A stretch of 27,585 bases of DNA. Origin: Plakobranchus ocellatus (lineage: Eukaryota > Mollusca > Gastropoda > Plakobranchidae). The DNA lies in contig BLXT01006221.1 in NCBI GenBank assembly GCA_019648995.1, positions 166,737 through 194,321 on the forward strand, in the 5' to 3' direction. Positions 1-10,299 of the stretch are shown here, one piece after another. Below the pieces are notes generated by a model. It was not told where the DNA came from and made no database searches. It saw only the letters and a program-made list of their open reading frames with translations. The translations under genes were made by a program, and so were the position numbers. How positions within the stretch are numbered: position 1 is the stretch's first letter; the number at the start of each line of letters is the position of its first letter.

Positions 1-6
1 TCCCAT

Positions 7-38
<32 letters not shown>

Positions 39-323
39 CCTTTTTTGTATTTGTTTCTTTATCTATCGCTTTTTCTCTGTTTGCTCCTCCTTCCTCCTTC
101 TTCGTTTATCTTTTCTATCTGTCTATAGACAAATTATCGTAAGCTCAGTTTCCGTCTTTCCCTCTCTTGTTCCTCCTCTTTCTGCCTTCCTCTCTAGCTC
201 TCTCTCCTTCTCTTTCGGCGAAGCTTTGTCCATATGTCTTCACCAATTTCCCATTCCCTCCCCTTTTTTTCTTTTTCTCTCTATCACTCTTTTGCTTTGT
301 ACTACTCTCCCTCTCCCTCCCTC

Positions 324-383
<60 letters not shown>

Positions 384-420
384 CTTTATTTAAACAATTT
401 TAATCTGCTATCTTCCAATT
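1..420. repeat. Pyrimidine-rich tract with two CT arrays
   Basis: The first 420 bases are almost all C and T on the plus strand. There are near-pure CT dinucleotide arrays at about 13-39 and 326-379, joined by irregular TTTC/CTCC-rich sequence. Two overlapping ORFs here translate to Ser/Leu-rich runs, which is what a CT array gives in any frame, so I do not call them genes. A long strand-biased pyrimidine tract can form triplex DNA; that is a general property, not something shown here. Confidence 0.9.
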
Positions 421-2570
421 AACTTATTGATTATCAAAGCTGCTTTTAGAAATTACTTTAAAAAAAAACAACTAAATTATGCTTTATTAAGAGATGGCGA
501 TGCTGGTGGTGTGTGTAATTCTGACAAAAAAACAAAACAAAAAAAAAAACAGGTACTGAATTCTTTTGTATATGCAACGACAGGCATAAATTACGCGACA
601 ATTGAACTGTTGAAAAAAAAAGGAAAGTGGAAAAATTTAATGATAAGAAAAACAAATAATAAAATGGTATGTTTAAGTTAATTTAAGACTAAAATAGCAA
701 ATCTAAACGATTGAGTGAAGATCTTTCGGCCATACAACTTTGTAACTTTCGTATAAATTTGCGTTTGCGTGACTTTGCAGCAGAGCACTGAGACTAGTTC
801 TCGTAAAAAAAATGCTTCAATGGAAACGTGCGTGTCAATTCCTCATTATTGTCTAGCGTTCTCTTTCATTGCATGCGTTCAAATCATTTTTTTCCCTCTG
901 CGAGGTTATTTTGCATTTTAATAAGATTATAGTAAGTTTTGTTGTTTTGTGACAATTGTCACATAAGCTGTCATTGATCTCTGTTCTAGTCCTTGTGATA
1001 ATGTGTGCTTTTTACTGTCATTGATATTGATTTTACTGTCACTATGGTTCCCTTCGAGGACAATGTTTTGATGAATCATTGTTTTGTTGATGGTTTACGT
1101 GCACCTTCTGTTTGAGTTTATGATTTATGTAGTTTCCTATATTATTATTGTTATTGTTGTTGTTGTTGTTGTAGTTCAGACTATTGTAGTTCTCTTTCGT
1201 GGTTTTCAGTGTAATTTTTTTTCTTTCTTCGCTCGTTAACATTACAACAATTCTTTTTATTGCTAATGTTTAAAAGTTATTCCCAGCATTGGGCCTGTTT
1301 TGTATATATTTATAGGAGTTTTATTTGAACAATGAGCTAAAGTTCTCATCTTTACCATGTCGAAGACCTTGAATTCAAAGGCTGTGTAGCCCTTTATTGT
1401 CTTTATTAATGCACAAAGGTGAAACTCATTTACACAAGTTTTTAAGTAACATTTTTGAAAATGACAATAAAATAGGCAATCTATAGATGTCGCTGCAATT
1501 TAGAGACAAAAAATATAGACAAGGAATAAACACTCGTAAATCTAGAGGAAGGACATTTAATCTATTTTTTCGCTCATTTGTTTTTGTTGGATGTTTTTTT
1601 GTTACCAGTAATATAGATTCAGGGGTTTTGGTAACGCAGGGGTTAGAGATCGGGCAAACAAAGCTGAAGGAACTCTTCTTTTGAGGGTGAAAAAAAGAGC
1701 TATCGATGGCATGATCTAGGAGAAACGAAATGTCAGAGATCATGACGCGGTCTTTTAAAAGCTATTTGACATACGACGAATAACAAATAATAACACGTAA
1801 AGTCAAAATGTTTACGGGCGTGACCTAATGATACTTATCCAACAAAGGTAAGAGCCAGAAATTTGACGACTTTATAGACATTGGCTCATATAAGATCTAA
1901 TCATTTAACCTTAAAAAGTTGTTGCTACCATTAACTATTGCCCATGACTTCAAATTCGATATAACATTTAGAAAATGGGCAAACTATCTTGGGGGACCCA
2001 TGATATATTATTATTACATTTACTAGTCACTTGCAAAAGTATATAAGTTCAAGGAAATAATTTATGTGTATGTTAACAAAAGCTTGGAGGTTTGTTTTTT
2101 TTTTTCTTTCCTGTTACAGACAAAGATGACCAAATTAAAATTACTCTAAAATGGATATGGGGCCAGCAAAAACACGGCACATGGTGAAAATTTAAGATAT
2201 TCTTTTTTTTATATTTTCTAAATCTACAGTGTTTTCTGCTTTTTGAATTTTTTTTAAAATAATGTCTTAAATAGAATCTGAAAGTTGAAGACAGAAAAAC
2301 GCGGGAGTATTTAAAGGAGAAAATTGCGTCTAAAGTTTCTGTTTTTATTTTCCATGAAATTTTTTTTTGTCTTTGTTCCCAAATCAGTGAAATTATTCTG
2401 GTATATCAGGATGCATTTCAAGTCATTAAGTATTAATAAGCATATAAAAAATGTATTTAAGATTTATTACTTGATAAAATTGTGCAATTAGCTAAAAAAA
2501 TAAAACTCAATGTTCAAAGCCTGAGGAAAAGAACATGTATTGAGATTCCAGTGTCCTAAAGATGTGGATA
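421..2570. other. AT-rich DNA with no supported gene
   Basis: I see no supported gene. The longest ORF, 105 codons on the minus strand at 1426-1743, has no recognisable domain. Short (GTT)n occurs near 1147-1172 and several A or T homopolymers are scattered through the block. Both strands are broken by frequent stops and no clear splice-bounded open segment was found. Confidence 0.6.
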
Positions 2571-2574
2571 TTGA

Positions 2575-2890
2575 TCTATCTAGATCTAGATATTATAAAG
2601 ATCTATTACAAGTTTTTACGGATCGAGTTAATAAATGTGGCTTTAGGTTGATGAGGTACAGCTGAAACGTGCTTGATTAACATCTCGTAGGCGTAGTGAA
2701 AGTCCGGATTGAATCCTATGTCTAGATCTAAATCTAGATCCAATCTAGATCTATAATTTAAGATGTTGAATATTGAAACAACTTAGAGATAACTGCTGAG
2801 AAATATATACATTTTAAAAACGGTATAGATCCAAATTTAAATCTATATTCTACATAATCATACACTAAATCTAAATCTAAATTTTTACTT
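2575..2890. repeat. CTAGAT/TCTAAA-rich irregular repeat patch
   Basis: Clusters of TCTAGATCTAGAT and of its variants TCTAAATCTAGATCC and CTAAATCTAAAT occur at about 2577-2602, 2719-2755, 2825-2846 and 2865-2884. They are interrupted by unique sequence, so this is not a clean tandem array. Similar scattered words reappear near 18720-18735, 18845-18862 and 19005-19025. The CTAGAT word is palindromic in parts (TCTAGA, AGATCT), so each cluster can fold back on itself. Such patches remind me of heterobranch gastropod genomes; this is recollection. Confidence 0.55.
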
Positions 2891-3401
2891 CTTTTGGGTC
2901 TGTATAAACTTAATTGCAACGGCGGCTCATGGGTGTGAGCATTGGTTGGGCATACTCTCAATTGGCGAGGTTCAGTTTCTTGTAATTTTTCTTCTAGGCT
3001 CCATTCGCAAAATGAATGCCGCAGAATATCGTCTGTTGTCTGTGTTCATTACCACAAATTTTGCAAGTTCTGTCGATTGATATTGAGCTCGATTGATCTG
3101 GAGCGTTTTGAAATCACTTTGGCCTACATTCAGAAATCATTATCTAGATCATCAATACTGGCAAACCTTAAAATGAAATGGAGATCAGCAGTTTCGATAA
3201 TAATCTCAACAAAGAAAAAAATTGCATCAGAAGATAACGAAGGCCACATACACTCTACTCAAAGACACTGAAATTCTGAGTCCGCACAATTGTTTCATAT
3301 TGTCATTTAACTGAGTCATATTGTTCCAAGAAAAAGCTGTCACTCCGAATTTGTAAATCTAATCCTGGAATTAGGCTCTCGAGAAAATGGCCTTCTTTCA
3401 G

Positions 3402-3560
3402 TCATGAGCTTTCTGATCATAAACATGTCAGTGCTACAGCCCTCACAGGGTACAGTGCAAGCCCGCTCATCACACCTCCATCCTCTTGTTGGGAGAAACT
3501 AATGGAGCAAAAACATGAAAACCTATTCCTAGATGACAGCCGTCCTTATTACATGTACCG
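3402..3560 (+). CDS. Possible internal coding exon, unidentified
   Basis: The plus-strand frame is open from 3280 to a stop at 3562-3564 (94 codons) and has no early ATG, as an internal exon would. A pyrimidine-rich acceptor (GGCCTTCTTTCAG, ending at 3401) and a GT donor (CCG|GTAATT, GT at 3561-3562) bracket 159 bases, exactly 53 codons in the same phase at both ends. The implied peptide is not low-complexity. It includes GYSASPLITPPSSCW, then EKLMEQKHENLFLDD and ends SRPYYMYR. I recognise no family. The donor is only fair, and an open frame of this size can occur by chance, so this is a lead and not a gene call. An acceptor at 3330 or 3374 would give a longer exon. Confidence 0.22.
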
Positions 3561-3814
3561 GTAATTGCTTTTAATTATTAGAAGTTAGTCCTCTTGGCTC
3601 TTTTATTAATTTTGTAGTGGATGACCCAAGATTACTCATAAAAAAATAGAATATTATTATACGTTCAGGTTGCGTGAAACTTAATTTTGGAAACGTTTAG
3701 CGGCAATCATACCTCATTAACATTTAATTATTTAGGGGCTTGCAAACAAAAGAGTAACTTCCAGATTCCAGAGGGTTGTAGTTCACTGTGCAGTAAAAGT
3801 CAAGTGGGAGAGTG

Positions 3815-4060
3815 ATTACTTCACGCGGATTCCCACCGGACAGGGATGATGAGGCTAGAAAGCGACGGCATGGTTGTGCGGGCGTGCTCTGCCCTCTTCA
3901 GAGGACAAGACAGTGCTAGGAACTTGGTTGGGTGATCTACAACTGCGGTAAGCCAGTAGCCGGCGGCCGCGGCCTTCGGCATAGTAGGCCTAATTGAGCA
4001 CGCTCAGCGAGCTCGGGTCTATTTTCTCTATATTGGGGTTTTACGTCATTGAGGATAGCG
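3815..4060 (+). promoter_or_regulatory. CpG-rich cluster with a splice donor; possible promoter or first exon
   Basis: About 18 CpG dinucleotides fall in roughly 240 bases, including a NotI site (GCGGCCGC) near 3963, while the flanks are AT-rich and CpG-poor. At 3947/3948 there is a strong donor-like junction, CTGCG|GTAAGC. A CRE-like TTACGTCA lies near 4041. Together these fit an unmethylated promoter with a short first exon on the plus strand. The alternative is a fragment of a GC-rich repeat. A 22-codon ATG frame before the donor (starting MVVRACSALF) stops before the junction, so any first exon here would be non-coding or use another frame. Confidence 0.3.
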
Positions 4061-7000
4061 GATTGTTCACTGTTACTTCTCTTTCTTTTTTCTTTTTTAG
4101 AAATTAATATTTTTAATAAGTTATTTATTTATTGTGGTCTTTGCAGGCTGGTCAGGGCCCAGGCAATCTAGTTGGGCATATGTGCCCACCCCGCCCACAT
4201 AAACGAGCCGCCGTTGCTTAATCGATCATTGTGGTTCTAAATACCTGAGGATCCTCGTCCTCATCTGACGGCATTCTCAGAGACAAAATAATCCACTAAG
4301 AAATGATTTTTAACTCATCGTGGCCAGCCATTTTTGTAACATTACATGCTGATGCTTTATTCGGAAGAACAGAAACAGTTTTTTCCTCTTTACTAGATCT
4401 AAATATGGCCTAGAGAATGCCGACATGTTGTTGCTGATAAGCAAATCCTTAAAAACAGAGGTTGGCTCTCAATTTAAACTTATAAAAAAATATTTATCAC
4501 TTATAGAAAAGACTTTTGTAGCTTGAAATGAAAAGAAAAAGGCTGTTTGATGCGATAAATAGGTATAGATTGAATTGAAAAAGCAAATTAGTCGGGTAAA
4601 TGACCCCGAGAATATGAAGACCTACTTCGCAGGAAAACCACTTTCCGTCACGAAAAAAGGGCACAACATGACATAAAAACACTGAAAAAAAAAAAACCAA
4701 ACATTTAGACAAAAAAAATTAGATAATAACCTTTTGAGACATGATAAAGTAATAGTTCGAGATTGATTTTAAACAATAATATCAATAACGTTTGATATCG
4801 ATCTGACATCACTATGTGGTCTGTAGCTCGAAATAGAGCCCAGAAACATGTGCCGTGTTTGCGCTAAACGCATCACATAAAAAATTATTGGATTCACATC
4901 CTTTATTTCAATAGCCGATCAAATTATCGATCTTGAGCGTGAGCAAAAAAAACAAAGTCCGTAATTGTCTAAAAAAAAAGGAAAAGGATAACTCCCACCG
5001 CTTTAGCCAAATTTCATGGATATAATGATATAATCAAAGCATTATTTTTTTTTTCAAATAAAGAAAATAAGAAATTTTAATGAGTGTAAAAACCTACAAC
5101 TTCTGCCACATGTTTTTCATTGAGAGGGGCTTTTAATCTTGTGAGTATATTAAAAAAGACATTTTTTTTTAGATTAGACAGTGTCCTGCAGAAGTCCCAT
5201 AACTGCAGATGAGATTTATTTGCTCTCAATAATTCTTCTATTAACTAAAATTAATAACCATGAAATGGAAATCGAGCTGAATGGTATTATATATCAACCA
5301 GATTTAGATGTAGACGTATGAATGTATCAAAGAAGTAAGTCGTCTATTGTTTATCTCCAAGAAATACAGACAAAAAATAATTTACTGTCAAAAATCCTTT
5401 AATTTTCCCATATGAATTATACAGCAAAAAATATTGGAAACTTAAAACAACCTTTTTCTCTTGAGCCTGGAATTTTTAAAACAAATTTAATTAATTTTTT
5501 CCTTAATAAGAAAAACTGAAAATATTCTTTTTCCTCACATTTTTGCGCTCCTTAAGGTTGCAATTTTTTTTCTGAATGGAATAAGTTAAAACTAACTTCT
5601 CCCGTTCGAATCCCATTCCTCACACACCTCACACCGCACACTGAACCCATAACCACTCGAAAAGATTGATAGTTTTATTACTCTTTAGCCTGGGCTTTAT
5701 CAATTTCAAAAGGCTTAAGAATATTTTTCAAAGTTCTTACATTTCGACTGCGTTTGTTTAAAAAGTTTTCTCTGAAATCTCTTAAAATAATTAGTTTTTC
5801 CCGATAAGATTTCACATTCTTTTAATTGTAGGCTTTGCAAGCTGCAAAACACCGCGAATTTTTTTCTGTGTTTATAACATTTCCCAAAGATAGGACGTCT
5901 GTCCCAACCCACCCTCCCGCCGCACTTATTTCGAATCCTCTCCGTATGATTAAAAATAGGCCAAAATAAAGATTTCTTCTTCTTCACTATATTTTTCTGC
6001 GTCTGCATACGGAGTAGGGAGGCAACGCGTGTTTATTTCTCGAACGGATTAATACAGTTACGATTTAATTTCTGGTAATTAGATCGATTGTCTATTTTTT
6101 TTAATTGAGCTTCAACTAAAAAATGTTTATTTCCTGCAGCTAAAATCTTTGGTTCTTTAAAAAGGATTCAGTTCACGCACCTCAAGTTGATGATATAATA
6201 GGGCAATTAATGCCTGTTATAATTTCGCGAGATTCGCAAACGAGATTTTAGGGCATTAACTATTTTCTGGTTTCTGGGTTTCCATCTCTCGTCGAGACGG
6301 CGAATTCGGACGTGAAACGTATGGATCCTGCATATTTAGGGCTGAGGTCGTTATCCATTTTGTCAACTATATTCTCAGAGACGATAAACTATCTCAAAAA
6401 TCGTATTGCATACATTCCATTCTTAAAGAGAGTAGCTTTAAAAGTTCCTAGCCAGGCTCTAAAAAACCAACAATGGGGCCTCTTTCTTTTTTGTTGACGG
6501 GTACGCTGGCAAAATATTATAATTACTCCTTTGAATACTTTTTAGATGAAGATACACTGAAGAGATCTTAGCATCTTCAAGACAAGAGAAGATTTTACAA
6601 TAGCTCGAACATAAACCTAAATCTGTTCTTAAATGGGCGGACAAACAAACATTTATAAAACCGTCTAGATCACATTCCACACAAATTTGACAGTTTACCT
6701 ATACAGATTCACAAAATCTACTTAAATAAGCCTAGTGTAAACCGTTAAATTACGAATATTTCGCACTGCCTAGAAGTATTTGTACCGCCCGAGATCTCTA
6801 GCTTGTGAGCGTTTCCAATGTGTTTTGCCAGGAGGCCTTGAAAAGATTTGGTTTCTCCATTTTCTATATTCGAGATAGCAAATTGTAACATTATTTAGAT
6901 ACCATTGAGAATATAGAGTGATGCGGCCTGGGCTTGTTTGTGCGTGTGTGTGTGTGTGTGTGGTTACAGGACAGTGTTTAGGCAATGAACAATTGATCCT

Positions 7001-7418
7001 CCTCGCACTTACGCTGCGTTGACAGTCTTGGATCTTTCTAAATTTAAATAAATCACCTCGATCTCTGATTTTATTCTGTTATTCTCGTACACTGCAGAAT
7101 ATTAGATTACTATTCTGATTGGTCCAAATCGCTCCTTGACCCCAAGTCACCGAGATGTGAAGAAGCATTTAGTCAACAGTTCTAGAAGAGAATTGTGTTC
7201 GACTCGCAAGCCGCAGGCAGACTGGCAGGATTATGTAAAGGATGCGGACAGAGAGCTGTGAAAACGATAATTTACATAGTGATAATAAACAGTCAAAACT
7301 CATTCCTTTTCTTGAGCAACAAATGTACTGTGACAACGAAATTTTTAACAGCCGATCTTTAAAATCAGCGTTCTTGAATGCCTGGGGTTTTTTTTTCAAT
7401 TGCCTTACTGTATATAAT
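4061..7418. other. AT-rich DNA with no supported gene
   Basis: No supported gene. ORFs are at most 97 codons (minus strand, 5715-6008), with lysine/phenylalanine-rich composition expected from AT-rich DNA. An isolated Pol III B-box-like word, GTTCGAATCCC, sits at about 5604-5614, but I could not find a convincing A box in front of it. A (TG)n array lies at 6941-6962. A C-rich stretch at about 5899-5925 is the only other compositional oddity. Confidence 0.55.
6941..6962. repeat. (TG)n microsatellite
   Basis: A run of TG dinucleotides with one CG interruption near its start. It is a simple repeat with potential for Z-DNA. Confidence 0.9.
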
Positions 7419-7560
7419 CCGGCCACATTCACGTGATCTTAGACTTTCAGGCCCTCGGCAAGCCAGGGCTCAAACTCTGTCTTTCATCCAGAAGGTCACT
7501 CTGGGCAGAAGGTTCACTTCGGATCTTAAGGCGGGTTCGCTAACCATCTTACCACCTATA
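7419..7560 (-). mobile_element. tRNA-derived SINE, family 1, copy A
   Basis: Read on the minus strand this has an A-box-like region (GGTGGTAAGATGGTTAGCGA), a degraded B box (GAGTTTGAGCCC) and then the family's 3' core: GGCTTGCCGAGGGCCTGAAA, followed by GTCTAAGATCAC and GTGAATGTGG. The same order of head, B box and core is seen in five other copies in this window. SINEs of this kind are copied by Pol III transcription and LINE-encoded reverse transcription. The copy is well diverged and codes for nothing. Two ORFs that cross it are accidental. Confidence 0.75.
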
Positions 7561-8415
7561 CATCGATCTTGGATGCAGGGATGCAGAGAGTGTGGACTTT
7601 TTTACGGAAGTAATTAGATCTGACTTTGAATACTTGGGCTCTGTCTGTCGGGTCTGGTTTCAATATTCTTTGGCATAAATGTAGCACCTGGTATTTGCCT
7701 CACACATCTTGATTTTCTTAAGCCTCAGGTGGTGTTTCGGCTGTTTAAATAATATCTTTTTATATTATTTCCTCACAGTATCAAATTATCTTTAGCGTAT
7801 TTCATGTGGACAGGCAGCTCGGTAGGTGACAATTTAATTCTGTCGCTCGACATAGTCGATCACAGAGTTTCGATAGCACTCCTGGGCGTGGTTGGTATCG
7901 ATTACTTCAGTCAGTACTCCTGCACCTACCAACGGCGACCTTGTGTCCCCTCCCTCTCCCTTTTCTCCCTTATTCCTCTTTTTCTAACGGCCTATCCCTC
8001 CCTTCACAACAACTATCTCCATTCGGCTCCTACACATCGACTTATTACACTACAAAGCATCTCGCCATCTTTCAGTCCACACGTGCAGGTATCACATCTC
8101 TCAATCCGTAAGGAAAAAAAAACTGCTTATTTAACTTTTAGAGCTTTATGATTTTTGAAGCTTGTACATTTTCTTCATTTTCCTGCTGAGACACCGATAT
8201 TATAATTCACTTTTCAGTGCTGTAAAAATATATCAATTGGGATTAATGTAGGGAAGTAAAATGGGCAGGTGTGGCTTTTTTCAACTTGATTAATGATGTT
8301 CCAAAATTTTCCTCTCTCTGATAGAACATGTCATTCAATCTGTTTGCGATTTCAAACAGTGAATAAAGATTTTTACCGAACTAATAAGTGGCCCATACAT
8401 TGATACATTGTCGAA
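7561..8415. other. Mixed AT-rich and pyrimidine-rich DNA with no supported gene
   Basis: A 115-codon plus-strand ORF at 7804-8151 covers a C/T-rich stretch (7945-8060) and gives a Ser/Leu/Pro/Thr-rich peptide with no recognisable domain. Composition explains its length better than coding does. Confidence 0.5.
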
Positions 8416-8421
8416 TCTCTC

Positions 8422-8498
<77 letters not shown>

Positions 8499-8530
8499 GT
8501 CTCTCTCTCTTTCTCTCTCTCTCTCCTCTT
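8416..8530. repeat. (CT)n microsatellite, imperfect, about 115 bp
   Basis: CT dinucleotides with sporadic TTTCT and GTCT interruptions; CT-rich words continue to about 8670. The 140-codon minus-strand ORF across it is Arg/Glu repeat made by the array and is not a gene. Confidence 0.95.
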
Positions 8531-9057
8531 TACTATATATAAACTTTATCATGAACATGGGTAAATGAAAGGATTCTTTCTCTCTTTCCCACCCACTCTC
8601 TCTCTCTGTCACTCTCATTCCTTGTCTATCTCTGCCTATCCCACTCTGTCCGTCTCTCTCTCTTACTCTCAAAATGACAAAACCAGGATCTCTTATCTTG
8701 CCATCATCATTCTGGGTTGACGTGCTGTCCATCTCTATTCTCAGCGTCTCTCCTTCAACGTTTAGGTTTTCTCCTTGTCCATATCTTAACGACATTCATC
8801 CACACTATTAACCTCTCTCACCTTCATTGTTTTCCTAAAACTGTTGAAATGAAGATTCTCTGGTAATAAGCTTGTACTGCACACTTAGTGATGAATGAAA
8901 TCTTCCTTACAATGATGATTTTTAGCAAGGCTGGTTTTACTTTAAACCCTTGTTTGTAATCGTGATCGTTGGTCCATTTTTAATCCAGATGATAATCTCT
9001 ATTTTGGATGATACTCACATTTCTCAGGCCCTCATTTTCATGTCTAGACTTACGGAC
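8531..9057. other. Unique DNA with no supported gene
   Basis: Nothing recognised between the CT array and the LTR target site. The ORF that begins at 8950 runs across the LTR boundary at 9063, so it cannot be a single old gene. Confidence 0.5.
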
Positions 9058-9062
9058 ATAAT
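9058..9062. repeat. Target-site duplication ATAAT, left copy
   Basis: ATAAT directly abuts the TGTTTGGGG end of the LTR-like element. The identical five bases follow its other end at 10151-10155. Five-base duplications are typical of Ty3/Gypsy and several other LTR groups. Confidence 0.75.
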
Positions 9063-10150
9063 TGTTTGGGGCAAACACGGCCTGTCAACGGTTACACTCA
9101 ACTTAACAACAGTCACAGCATTTAACTTACATCGACTGCACGAGAGTTTCACACAATTAAAAGGCAGAACACCGGGGATAGGCGACAGAAAAAACTATAT
9201 TATAATAAACGATTTAATATATAAAGAAGTAGGGAAGTTACACAAAGAAGAAGACAGATAGATACGAGGTGAGCCTAATATAAATGTCCACGCACGCAGG
9301 CGCGACAATACAGAGTAATCTGAATCTGCGTTACGAGATAGAGTTCTTATACAATTAAATAAGTTAATACAGATTAATCCTCTCACGAGGAAACTCTCCT
9401 CAAAACTACTTCATAGATCAATAAGACTTATAGATACAACCAATAGATATAACTTATAGATATAATCTATAGATATAATTTATAGATATAATTCCCACAC
9501 TAATCACGCGCACATGCACACGCTTCTAAACTTAATCCATCGACGATTCTTGTCCTTAGAACTTGTTGCGAGCAGTAGAGTAAATCTCAATGTTCATAGG
9601 AATGTTCATAATATCTATGTCCTCAGTTCAGACACGAGTTAAATCATGTTCATCACATGTATAGTTATAATAGTCCTAGTATTTAAATGCACCGTCACCA
9701 ACAACAAATACTGCTGTTCACAGGTTCAGATGACAAGCCCTTACGTGAGGGACAATAATAGCTAGTACAATAACAGTCATAAAGTTATACCACCATTTCA
9801 GTTTCACAGGAGAAACATAAATTTCTGGATAGGCACACAGCCTCATGTAAAGTAGAATATAAATTCAATCGCCACTCCTATACGATAATAAAGGTGGTAC
9901 GAAGATTAAAATATATCTTCTGCAGTCAGGCGAGTCCGCTACAACATGCAGCCAGGACTGTCCACGACTGTCAGTTCAAGGAATAAAATAGGAATGCTCC
10001 CATTGCTGCAGAGATCCCGCCAATGTGTAGCTAACCAATCACAACACACACACACCAAATTAATGACGTAAAACACAACCACACTCCAGCTACACTAAAT
10101 ACCCAACTATGCTCAGCTAAAATCAAAACATAACTACACTAGTCCCAACA
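9063..10150 (-). mobile_element. Solo LTR of an LTR retrotransposon (probably Ty3/Gypsy-like)
   Basis: This 1088-bp segment begins TGTTTGGGGC and ends GTCCCAACA, so it has TG...CA ends with a short terminal inverted repeat (TGTTTGGG against TGTTGGG). It is flanked by the direct repeat ATAAT on both sides. Its plus-strand composition is A/C-rich, unlike its neighbours. It holds no protein domain, as expected for a solo LTR left after recombination between the two LTRs of a full element. I place the element's sense strand on the minus strand because that reading has a GATTGGTTAGC...CATTGGCGGGA promoter-like segment near its 5' end that resembles Gypsy LTRs I recall from molluscs; orientation and family are inference. 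The intact target duplication suggests moderate age. Confidence 0.72.
9429..9493. repeat. 13-bp tandem repeat inside the LTR
   Basis: Five consecutive 13-base units on the pattern TATAGATATAATT. The first two (TATAGATACAACC, AATAGATATAACT) are more diverged, and the last three differ from one another by at most one base. The array probably grew after or within the LTR lineage. Confidence 0.85.
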
Positions 10151-10155
10151 ATAAT
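10151..10155. repeat. Target-site duplication ATAAT, right copy
   Basis: Matches 9058-9062 exactly and directly follows the CCCAACA end of the LTR. Confidence 0.75.
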
Positions 10156-10299
10156 GTATGATTAAGAAGATATTTAAGTAAGACGCAATGCAGAAGGAGC
10201 ATAGCATTATTTAGAGCCTTTTCATTTTAATAAATAGATTTATTAGTTTTGCCATTTTTTTTCTTTTGCTTTCCTCTTCACCTTTGTTTCCCTCATTTT

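Noticed and set aside
2942-3271. 109-codon plus-strand ORF after a good acceptor at 2998
   Set aside because: The text is Ser/Ile/Lys-rich without recognisable motifs and the acceptor lies inside the ORF. It is likely an AT-context ORF.
4150-4200. GGCTGGTCAGGGCCCAGGCA stretch as another SINE
   Set aside because: GC-rich, but it matches neither SINE core and has no Pol III boxes.
5604-5614. B-box word GTTCGAATCCC as a possible SINE or tRNA
   Set aside because: No A box at the right distance and no family core downstream. An 11-base match alone is weak.
5935-6018. Inverted repeat CTCCGTATG...CATACGGAG
   Set aside because: A nine-base arm with about 65 bases between arms is expected by chance in a window of this size, and no other terminal features are present.
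8373-8795. 140-codon minus-strand ORF rich in Arg/Glu
   Set aside because: It is the reverse frame of the (CT)n array at 8416-8530 and the CT-rich words after it. There are no other protein features.
8950-9261. 103-codon plus-strand ORF
   Set aside because: It crosses the LTR boundary at 9063, so it joins unrelated sequence, and it has no recognisable domain.
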